Shown: piece after piece, positions 10,928 through 20,300 of the stretch
Position numbering within the stretch: position 1 is the stretch's first letter
Layout: every line of letters begins with the position of its first letter
DNA from: Halocafeteria seosinensis
Lineage: Eukaryota; Sar; Bigyra; Bicosoecida
Length of the DNA stretch: 64,000 nucleotides
NCBI GenBank assembly: GCA_001687465.1
Contig: LVLI01000369.1
Location: forward strand, 1-64,000
Direction: 5' to 3'
Notes under the pieces: generated by a model
The model's input: only the letters and a program-made list of their open reading frames with translations
Database searches by the model: none
Told to the model about the DNA's origin: nothing
Made by a program: the position numbers and the translations under genes

Positions 10928-13432
10928 TTATTGCTGTCTTTGCGACTTGTTGAATGAATCATAAAAATCCAGCATCTCTTGAGTGATTTGACGAGTGACA
11001 GAGTGACAGGCTTGTTCCAAATGACAATGTTTGATACAAGGAGCAGATTCTGATTCACGAAGGGCGGGGGTTTCCAAGAATTGGTTCAGCGCCAGGAGAC
11101 CGGCTTCTTGTAAGACAGAAGCGCATTCAGCACCAGAGCAACCGTCAGTCATGTTTGCCAGCTTATCGATATCGATATCTTGACTCATAGTACCTCTCCG
11201 ACTGAGTTCCTGGAGCTTGCCACTGAATATACTCTTGCGGGCCTCCGTATTGGGAGGCCCAACGTACACGGCATGGTCGAATCGACCAGGCCGAAGTAAG
11301 GCCGAGTCTATTAGATCAGGGCGGTTAGTGGCAGCAACAACAAAAACTCGATGGCGAAATTTTTCCGAAAGCGCTAGGTTATTCATACCAGACTCCTCAG
11401 AACTTTGCTCCTGGTAAGATGATGTCTGGCTCTGTCCCCCAAGATCAGCCGGGATCCCGTCCATTTCTTGAAGCAGTTGAGTAACTACTCGATCCATAAC
11501 GTTATTCTCGCCTGCCCCACCAGATCGAGTCTTCGCTATTGAATCAATTTCGTCCAAGAAAACAATACAAGGGGCAGCAGCACGCGCTTTGCGGAACACG
11601 CTAGCGATTGCTTTCTCACTATCGCCGACATACATCCCCAAAATTTCTGGTCCTTTGACGCTCACAAAATTCATCCCACTTTCGCAAGCAAGCGCGCGGG
11701 CAGTCATTGTCTTGGAGCATCCTGGAGGTCCATAAAGAAGAACGCCATGCGGAGGACTAATCTTCAGTTGGTGAAACAACACCGGATACAGCAAGGGCCA
11801 TTCAAGGGCTTCAATCAGAGCTCGCTTAACAGTATCTTGTCCACCAATGTCTTTCCATCGTGTTGTCGGAACAGTAACAGCTATTTCTCGAGCTGCAGAA
11901 GGTTGAACCTGACGTATAGCTTTGGTTAAGTCTTCGATTTCGACGTAGCTGAGTTGTGGTGCAACGCCTTGGATCACGCATCTTCGGATGGCGATGTCAC
12001 ATGCGATCCGGCACAAAGAAGATATGTCGGCACCCACAAATCCATGTGCCTGCTCCATCAGCTGGATCATACCTTGCTCTGAGATATTATGAGGCAGAGA
12101 ATGCCGCTGTAAGACTGCTTGCAATATCTTCACACGAGAGACTGCCGACGGCACGGGAATCTCAATATCGGTTGATAGGAGGCCATATTTTCGTACAGTC
12201 GTGCAAACAGATTCAATGCGATTCGTTGTAGCAACAACAGCAATATGAGGAGTTTTTAACTGCTCGCATAAACACTGCCATTTGGACGACTTTAACAGGT
12301 CCATTGATCGCTTGAATTCGTCTATCAACCGCGTATACCTTGTACTTATTTTCCCTAGCTCATCTTGAGGAAACAGGCTATCCACTTCGTCAATGAGCAC
12401 CAGCACATTCAAATGTTTTGCATCGGTAGCCGATTCGTTTGTAAAGGTTTGGGAATATTTGAATGCTTCACTGAACTTATTACGAATTAGGAGCTCGCCA
12501 GCACCAGCATCACATTCGAGGATCTGTGATGGGGATATCGTAACCGTTCGACATTGCATAGCCTGCGCCACATGCCGGGCGAGAGTTGACTTCCCTGTAC
12601 CCGGACTTCCATGGAGGATTACGCCTTGTGGCGGTATCAAACCAGCAACACGAAACTGCTCAAGCTTCGTGGAATCAAAAGAGCAAGAAAGAATATCAAT
12701 CAATTGCTGTTTCTGTTCACTCAGTCCTCCAATTTGGAATTCATCTACTTGCTTTTCCTCCTCTGAAGAATTCGGCGTATCGATTTCCACGTTTGTGGTT
12801 CCCCATTGCACGATGGCGTAGGGCGTAGCAGGCTCGCCAAACCTCAGATAGAATGACTCATTCTCCTTCGTGGTCACCACCATCCCGTCCTTTATTAGCA
12901 TCCCATCCAGCATATTACGCACACGAGTTAAAGTGCAGGACATAGACGGTACTTTTGAGGTCTTCTCATCGTAAGCGTGACACACTATACTCTGAGCGAC
13001 TGGCGGATTTGTCTGCGCTCCGGTGGTGAAGAGATAAAACCCCGGCAGAGTGCGTCTAGTCAGCCAGTCCCCTTTCCCATGGGCCCGTAGCCCATTTCGG
13101 ATCAGAAAATAAATTTCATGGACCACCTGAATGTCATACTTGTCAAGCTTGTTTCGAGGCCAAACTCTCCCTACTCCAACGCAATGGTTTGCATGATCAT
13201 CCTCTGGTTTGCAAATCCACAATTCAACAAGTGAACCAGGAAGTATGCGTTCCTGCCGCAGCCGTTCAGGCGACACAAACATGCAGTGCTCTCTCCGTAC
13301 GCCCGTCGGTGTAGCTGCCACAGGAGTGGCATGGAGACAGAACTCTTCCGAATACCTCCCTGACTCTTGGGAAGTGGCCTGACTTCTTCCCTCAATTGAG
13401 GAGCAATTCCCATCCTCAGATGCTGAAGCCAT
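10928..13432 (-). CDS. AFG2: AFG2/SPATA5-type AAA ATPase (CDC48 family)
   Basis: Intronless gene of 834 residues from the ATG at 13432 (an in-frame TTG lies 24 bases upstream). An N-terminal region (about 40-190) resembles the CDC48 N domain and is followed by two AAA modules. D1 has Walker A GSPGTGKST (about 277) and Walker B LVLIDEVDSLF (about 349). D2 has Walker A GPPGCSKTM (about 569), Walker B IVFLDEIDSI (about 626) and the arginine-finger segment LLRPGRFDHAV (about 713). The Cys-Ser-Lys form of the second P-loop is typical of AFG2/SPATA5, which releases recycling factors from pre-60S ribosomes in the cytoplasm, and favours this over CDC48/p97 itself. Oddity: the D1 segment matching p97 RRFGRFD reads RKYGLLS, so both D1 arginine fingers appear lost. 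A CDC48-like paralogue is the main alternative. Confidence 0.85.
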   Translation of the reverse strand: MASASEDGNCSSIEGRSQATSQESGRYSEEFCLHATPVAATPTGVRREHCMFVSPERLRQERILPGSLVELWICKPEDDHANHCVGVGRVWPRNKLDKYDIQVVHEIYFLIRNGLRAHGKGDWLTRRTLPGFYLFTTGAQTNPPVAQSIVCHAYDEKTSKVPSMSCTLTRVRNMLDGMLIKDGMVVTTKENESFYLRFGEPATPYAIVQWGTTNVEIDTPNSSEEEKQVDEFQIGGLSEQKQQLIDILSCSFDSTKLEQFRVAGLIPPQGVILHGSPGTGKSTLARHVAQAMQCRTVTISPSQILECDAGAGELLIRNKFSEAFKYSQTFTNESATDAKHLNVLVLIDEVDSLFPQDELGKISTRYTRLIDEFKRSMDLLKSSKWQCLCEQLKTPHIAVVATTNRIESVCTTVRKYGLLSTDIEIPVPSAVSRVKILQAVLQRHSLPHNISEQGMIQLMEQAHGFVGADISSLCRIACDIAIRRCVIQGVAPQLSYVEIEDLTKAIRQVQPSAAREIAVTVPTTRWKDIGGQDTVKRALIEALEWPLLYPVLFHQLKISPPHGVLLYGPPGCSKTMTARALACESGMNFVSVKGPEILGMYVGDSEKAIASVFRKARAAAPCIVFLDEIDSIAKTRSGGAGENNVMDRVVTQLLQEMDGIPADLGGQSQTSSYQEQSSEESGMNNLALSEKFRHRVFVVAATNRPDLIDSALLRPGRFDHAVYVGPPNTEARKSIFSGKLQELSRRGTMSQDIDIDKLANMTDGCSGAECASVLQEAGLLALNQFLETPALRESESAPCIKHCHLEQACHSVTRQITQEMLDFYDSFNKSQRQQ

Positions 13433-13885
13433 CCTTATTCTAGATCTGCACTTCAAAATAAAATCGCTATACAGGGTGTACTATCCTGGTATGAAAAGCA
13501 TGACTGACTGTTTGTCACAATGATATGTGAAGATGGAGTTCATGGGAGTGGTGGCTCTACGATACGATATACAAGGCGAAAACATTTACAGCTAAAGAGA
13601 AATATTTGTTGTTGCACATGATGGTGTTTTCATTTAGACTGTCTCTTCCTACATTTGTGCAAACTTGTTAAAAAGGCAACGATAAACTGTGAATGTGAGG
13701 AGATCGAAGTCTCGTTCAAAAGGATTGCTTTTAGTTGTAGGCTTAAGCGTACGTTTATGACTCCTTCTTTCGCACCATAGATGTGCTAGTTCTCGTTTTA
13801 TGTATAAAAAAGGCTGATTCCCTTTCCGGTGTTTACATCCCGTTCAATGTGGGGCCACTTCACTACATCAGGTCATCCTGAAGGC
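13433..13885. other. Intergenic: AFG2-like 5' region and H2B 3' region
   Basis: About 450 bases between two minus-strand genes. I see no ORF with family resemblance and no RNA gene. Confidence 0.5.
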
Positions 13886-14451
13886 TTAGGTTGAGCTGGT
13901 GTACTTGGTCACAGCTTTGGTTCCTTCTGATACTGCATGCTTGGCAAGCTCACCAGGTAACAGCAAACGGACCGCGGTTTGGATTTCTCGAGATGTCAGA
14001 GTAGCCTTCCTGTTGTAACGGGCCAACCGGATAGCTTCGTTGGACAAACGGTCAAACGTATCGTTCACGAAGGAGTTCATAATGCTCATTGCCTTCTTTG
14101 AAATACCAGTTTCAGGGTGTACCTGTTTCAATACACGGTAGATGTAGCTGCTGAAGGTTTCTACTCTCTTCCTGCGCCTACGCCCAGTTCGGGTCTTCTT
14201 GGTGGACTTCCCACCTTTCTTGCTGCAATGCAAGACACCGACAATAGCACCAAGATTAAACCAGTAGTAGACAAGGAAAACAACAAAACCAATGAGAGGA
14301 CGTAAACACCCAACTAATACTAGTTGGCAAACTTATAGTCAACCCTTTCAAAATCGGGAATGGCCGTTAACTCTCGGTTCCTCTAGCCACGAAGCACATT
14401 CCCCACTCTACGACTCCATTCACTCACAACTCCGTAGATGAACTACGACAT
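13886..14451 (-). CDS. H2B: Histone H2B
   Basis: Core nucleosome histone. The main exon (14222-13886) encodes a basic N-terminal tail and the full histone fold, including [44 protein letters not shown] and the C-terminal helix ending AVTKYTSST. This exon has no ATG in frame: it begins just after a TTGCAG acceptor, so a tiny upstream exon must supply the start. Best candidate is ATGTC at 14451-14447 with donor GTAGTT, giving a protein starting MSKKGGKS of 113 residues, a normal H2B length; an alternative is ATGGAGTC at 14419-14412 with donor GTAGAG. Both give the right phase. The H2B identity is certain; the first exon is not. An intron in a core histone gene implies a polyadenylated rather than stem-loop-processed transcript (inference). 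Confidence 0.9.
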
Positions 14452-15466
14452 AGCATGCATCTAAATAGTGCGCGCTCGGTGCATCGCTTCACAGATGCCA
14501 TAATACTTTCAAACAGCGAAGCACGCTGATCTCTGGAGTGACGGTTAGAAAAGATTGCAGCCTTTCCCCTAGCCCCTCGAATTCCCCTTGGTAACCTTTT
14601 TTGTTGTTTTAAGTTTAACTGTGAGTTTTGAAAGATCGAGCCTGCACTTCTTCGCCCCGTTATCCCCATTTATTCACGGTCGAATAGGTGATTTACCCTC
14701 CCCTTGTAAGCGGTTGATATTGACATCATAATTCGACCGAAAAAATGTATCGGTAACCCAGCTGGAGGCTCATGTGTACTTTTCAAAATGCGAGAGGGCC
14801 GTGGGACTTACCTTGGTGTTTTCGCCATTTCGAAAGCTCAGAGCACGTTGCAGAAAAAATTGAGCCTCTCAGAGTATACTAAGTCTTACAACAAGGTATA
14901 CCAGTAAAAGTTTTGAAACAACCTAATGGATTATCTTGCATGCACAATCAAATCCAGCGACTAAAATCTTCTACTGGCGCTTGGAGGCGTGCCGCAACTT
15001 CAACTGCCGCCGGTCTGCCGGACGAATTCCCGGAATTCGGTGAATTTCGGTCCGGTATCTCCGAAACTCGGTGATTCGGAATTTCGGAGTCAGCAATGCC
15101 AGCATCAAATAGCTTCTGCTTTGGGTCCGTTTCGGAACACTCCATTTGAGTGTTTCTCTTGATTTGGTGGATGTGTATATGTGGATTACAATCTTATCCA
15201 CCATTTTTTATGTGTTTTTCTTTTTTTCCGGAACACGTCCTAACTTGGCGTTGAACCGGTCAGCGTTCGCATTCTTGTGAAGTATAGGGATACCCTATAC
15301 TCGGCATTTTCATGTCATTGAGCAGCCACTACGCTATTCCAGGTTTTCCTAGGTGTTGGATCACTTGCGAAGAGTGGTGCCTAAGAGGTAGAAAACTTGG
15401 CCGACCAGAGTAACCGGGACCAGACTTCGTGCAAAATTACGAGTTGTGACATCGCATTCATTGGTC
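14452..15466. other. Divergent intergenic region H2B / ankyrin gene
   Basis: About 1 kb between the start of H2B (minus) and the ankyrin gene (plus), so it should contain both promoters. At 15023-15088 there is a cluster of five near-identical GAATTCGG-type words in both orientations (see findings). No protein or RNA gene is evident. Confidence 0.45.
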
Positions 15467-17256
15467 ATGTCGATGCTATTCAAGACCAAAAGCACGCCGG
15501 TGAGTAGCTTTTGCCCTATGAAACCTTTTTAGCTTTCCCTTATTATCCTTGACCGTTTTGGTTCGAACCCTTGTGCAGCGGCTCAAAGAGCCTCCTACCA
15601 GTCTTAAAGTTCACCGTCTCGCTTATCATGGAGGATCCGGTTCCAACGCTGTTGCCAAGGACCTATCGGACATCTTCGAATTGTCGACAAAGGTTAAGGA
15701 AAAAGATTCTCAAGGGAACACCCCGTTACATCACGCGGCGGCAAGAAATCATGCGTCCTTAGCTGAAAAGTTCATTGAGGCCGGAGCCCCAGTGAACAGC
15801 CAGAACAACGTGGTATGTCTCTATGAAGCGGTGTATATTTTGAAAATCGGAGCGTAATGTTGTGTGTATACATGTATTGAACTCTCACGCGAACTCAAAA
15901 CGTGGCTGCAGAAGGATACCCCGTTACATCTGGCGGCACGACATGGCAGTTTGGAGACTGTACGGGTACTCCTGGACCAAGGCAATGCTGATGTAACGAT
16001 TAGAGACCATAAAGTAGGGTTCATCCGATAGGTATTGATGATTTTTTTACGAAATGGATCGATTTACCTTTGTCGAGGTTTTTGCAGGGATATACGGCGT
16101 TGCACACTGTCGGCAAATGCGGCAATGTTGAAATAGCCAAATTGCTTGTGAGCCACGGAGCCGATAGGACGGCGAAGGGGGAAAACGTGCGTCTTGTGTT
16201 TATGCCAACTGTATCTAGCCTGTAGGGGATGACCATGCCGTATATCCTACTATGCAGGGAAAGACGCCACATGATGTAGCAAGGGCTGGCAAGCACCACG
16301 AGTTGGATCACTTTTACGACCAAGGCTGGCAGCCGTCGAAAGCTTCATCGGAGCGTTCAAATGTCAGTTGCCACGTAGTTGTTGCTCAGAATTAAGCCTT
16401 GTAAACGGCAATAAACATGTATGTATTCGGGCCGCAGCCATTGACACAGAAAAACAGAACGGCAGAAGGTGAGTCCACCTGGACACCCAATCACACAACT
16501 GAAACAGCTACTCTGTTGGAGCACAACGACGAGGACGACAGTAAAGAAGACGGTAATCTTTCAGAAGGAGGTAGTGCTGCCGTTGCTGATAGTCAAGAGT
16601 CCAAGGAGCCCGACCCTTCCCATCGACTGGTACCTGAAGACACCGCCAACAGGTCGAATTCTGTTCGCGGGTCAGACCATGAGGTGGAAGGTGATCAACA
16701 GATCAGAACGGAGAACCGTTCTAGTTTGTCTGATGAGCATGACGATCAGCTCCATCCAGTTGTAAACGAAGATGTAGAGGAAGAACAGGCCTCAAGTGAA
16801 CGGGCAGAGGAAGAACCGGCTGTTGGTTCGCTCTTTGCGCGTCCGCACCAGGATGGCAGCAGTCCACAAGATACATCCACAACCGTTAGATTATCAGAGG
16901 GTGGTATGTACCCATTTGAAACCGCAGTACAAGTCATTCGAGACCTTGCCGATAAACATTTTGGCGGTCCCAAGGGGCACCGGCTATCTCGACATCCAAA
17001 CTGGTAAGTCGTCTGGTCATGCTGCGAAGAACTTTGGTTTTATAGTGGAGCTTTCATGGAAATTGCTATATGCAGCTGGGGTCGGTATGTCCAGAAGAGG
17101 GTGAGCATTGCTGATGCACTGTGCGGTCCACACTACGAAAGCCCAAGTCAGGTAGAGTTTCGAAACATATGGGCCATCATTGAGGCATTTGACCTCTCCA
17201 GCCGAACAACGCCAAATAGTGTGAAGCAATTGCTCCAGGAATCTGCTAACCGGTAG
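15467..17256 (+). CDS. Ankyrin-repeat protein with acidic C-terminal region
   Basis: Seven predicted exons (15467-15499, 15579-15812, 15912-16013, 16088-16186, 16258-16362, 16438-17003, 17076-17256) join in frame to 439 residues. Exons 2-5 encode four to five ankyrin repeats with the GxTPLHxAA signature (for example GNTPLHHAAARNHASLAEKF and DTPLHLAARHGSLETVRVLL). The repeats are followed by an acidic, Glu/Asp/Ser-rich, probably disordered stretch in exon 6 and a short folded-looking tail (about 370-439) of unknown type. Ankyrin repeats are protein-binding scaffolds, so no enzymatic role is implied. Introns 1-5 are all phase 0, and repeats sit one per exon. An AATAAA lies 34 bases after the stop codon. 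Its 3' end faces the SAC3-like gene, 75 bases between stops. The short first exon (11 codons) is the least certain part. Confidence 0.85.
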
Positions 17257-17290
17257 ATAGATGAAACCAAGTAATACCTCAAGCTCTATA

Positions 17291-17296
17291 AATAAA
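17291..17296 (+). terminator. Poly(A) signal of the ankyrin gene
   Basis: AATAAA, 34 bases downstream of the TAG stop of the ankyrin gene. With only 75 bases to the stop codon of the convergent SAC3-like gene, the two 3' UTRs probably overlap. Confidence 0.5.
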
Positions 17297-17331
17297 CCTG
17301 TATATTGTTTTTCCGTGCGGGAAAAGCGTAC

Positions 17332-20300
17332 CTAGCAATTCGAGTTGACTATCGTGTCAAACCTGCTTGCTTCAGCGCTCTCTTGAGCCAAGAGCTCTTG
17401 CAGGCGTTGCAACTGAGGACTGATTTCTCGGCCTACCACCGACTTTTTTACACGAGAGCAACCAATAGTAGGATTAGGCAGGTCGCGTTCGTCGTTCTCG
17501 GACACCGCCGTCTTACTCTTCTTCCGTGAGGAATGACTGCTGGTCATCGAGGTTTCTCGGCGCTTCTGGGGAACTTCCGGTCTACATTCCTGACACTGGT
17601 GTACAGCATGTAACATAGCGTGATACGCCCGCAATAACGGAATCCCCGTGACTAATAGATCCCAATTGTCTTTATCGCAATGAAGACAAACAAGTTGTCG
17701 CAGCGAGCAAGAAACCACTTGGGCAGGAAAGGCTGTGTTCTTATGCTTTTGAGAAGACCATTCTGAAAGAACTTCGCTTATGGGGGCCCAGTACTGAAGA
17801 GAATCAGGGCATTCACGCTCTAAAACGGCGTGGATCTCGTTGATAGTTAAGTCAGCAGCGAAAGAACGCACTGCTCTCCAGGCAGCATCGTCAAACTTTG
17901 ATAGTTTCTCGAGAATGGTTTGCGCACAATAGGAGGCAATCCCGTGTGAGCTTCCAAGCATTGGGAGCCTTAGTCCACAAAGACGTTCCGCAGTCAAATT
18001 GTCGGCGCTGCCCAATTGATTAAACAATGCCTCAACATAAACATTCCACAAAGCGACAATCGACCGTAGGGAGCCATCGTTCAGGCTATCGAAAAAGCTG
18101 TCTATCGAAAGCTCTACTAGTCTGAACAAAGAGACACCCTCCGTTGCCTCGTCATACCATCGAGGGCGCTCATCCCGTGTGCTCTCTTCTACCAAACTCT
18201 TGAGTTGCAAAGACGCAGCTACAGTTTCTCTCTCCGAGACAGAACCTACGTCAACAATACCAGCAACAATGGGACCGGAAACGTATTCACACACTTCCTT
18301 GATTAACTTAGAAAGTTTCTCGACCGACAAGTTACACAGATCGAAGCGCCAGCAGCAGAACACTATCCAAGTATCTTCCCTAGCAGCGGATTCAAGTATC
18401 CCCTGGAGTGCATCGCACATGGCCCCCTTCCATTGATCGTATGGAAGACGATCGTGGAGAATAAAGTTGACCAAACGGAGAAACCGATCATGATGGCCAA
18501 TAGATAGTCCACCGTCCCCATAGAAATGGATGGATCTTCCGTATTCCAACTCGATTACAGTTCCTTCGTTTTTCAGTCTTTGGTCCATGCTTCCTAGCAC
18601 AACAAAGTGGCCCAAACTCCTAGAAAAATGTAAGTAGCTACTATTGTCTTCCGTCGGGGAAGCAAAAGTTTCAATAATGCCCAAAGAAAAGCCCCGGGGA
18701 GTATCCTTTAAACAATGGCCCCAGTCCATTCTGGCGGTTGAGTGAGAAAAGGTGGCGGTGAATGCAGAAGTAAACCCTGCTTGTTGGTACTTCACTAAAA
18801 TTGCTTCCTCCATTTTGTGCTTGTCCACTTCAAAGATTTCGCAACGAGGAAACAGCTGTTCTTCCTCTTCAGACACGACAGAAGCAGTTTCTCCGGAATC
18901 CGGTTCGTCATCCCAACGAAAATAATCGTCGTCGGAGCCAGCATCGTTTCCAGAACTACCCGTTACGGTTTCAAACACATTGCTGGGAACGTCGGTGGAC
19001 GACACTTCACTGTACTTGTTATCCTCGGTCGTAAATATCTTTTCTTTAGAGCTCTCTGTGCCAGACGGTTTACTGCGGCTCTTATCATCGGAAGTAGATC
19101 CCTGCTTGATTAACGCGTCTCCACTGATGATTGTATTTGTTGAACTGTTAACAACCGATGGAATTGCTGTGAAGCTAGTACTAGCGCCATATTCTTCAGC
19201 CACACCTGTACTAGTCTGGGTCTGCATCTCAAAGCGGAACTCTTTCGTATCATGTGCCGCCGACCGTCTGGACGACGGAGCACCCGATACGTCCATCATG
19301 CCTATTGACGAAGAGCTTGAGGTAGTTGTAGCACGGGCAGAAGTAATAACTTCGTTAGAGGGAATCATCCCAATGTTGTTCATCGTGTTTTTGATATCCG
19401 CATATACAGTACTCACGTCTGTCGAAGTATACTTAGTATCTCCAATGTTGACAGTAGTAGGTGCACTCACTTTGCTAGTCCTAGAAGTTAGTGATACTGG
19501 AAGTGTGACCGCCTTTGATTGAGCCGGAACAAACGGCGAAGCATCTACTGAAAGCTTCAACGGGGTGTCCCACTTAGGTCTAGAAATTGAAGGCGTGTCT
19601 TGCGAGCCAGTAGCAGAGAACGACTGCTCTGAGGCAGATACTGTTCGGGGATAGAAATAGGTTGAAGAGTCCTTCTCTTTGGCTACGCTGGTCGATGTAG
19701 TTTTTGACGGAATCTGCGGAGACCAAGACGACGACGAGGTGAGTGAGGGTGTAATTGTCGACCGACTATCTCCATATATTACACCCATCTGAGTTTCGCA
19801 CCATTTATCCGCATTCACAAATGCGGACCTATCTTCTAAAGCTCTGTGGACATGAGGGAGGAGATGCGGAAGTTTAATGTTCCTAGATGCTCTCGTCTTT
19901 TCGACAGTGCTTTGCTTCAACGGAAAGAACTGTATCTCGCCTTCAGTGACCTCATAATTATCGAACTCTTGCTCCTTCAAGATTTCTACAATTTCATTTG
20001 TACTGGCAGGACATAGCATCTTCTTCAAGTCATCCATCTTCACGTATATCGTCGTTTTATTCTTTTGGTTATGCGCACCGACCATTCCATCGATGTCCAT
20101 CAAGACTCGGCGTTGCAAAGTTCGGAAACTTCGCTGCATAAAAATCGCTTGAAGAGGGCTAGCTCTTTTCATTAGCCTCACGAATTCATGTAGCCTTCGA
20201 GTTGAAGCAGCACGTAAGGCTCGAATGGCCAACTTGATCTCTTTAGAGGACAAAATACGCTCTGGTAGCTTCTTTAAAATATTCAGTGCGTGACTTTCAG

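Noticed and set aside
15561-15578. GGTTCGAACCC-like word suggesting a tRNA.
   Set aside because: No stem, loop or acceptor context; it lies in the first intron of the ankyrin gene.
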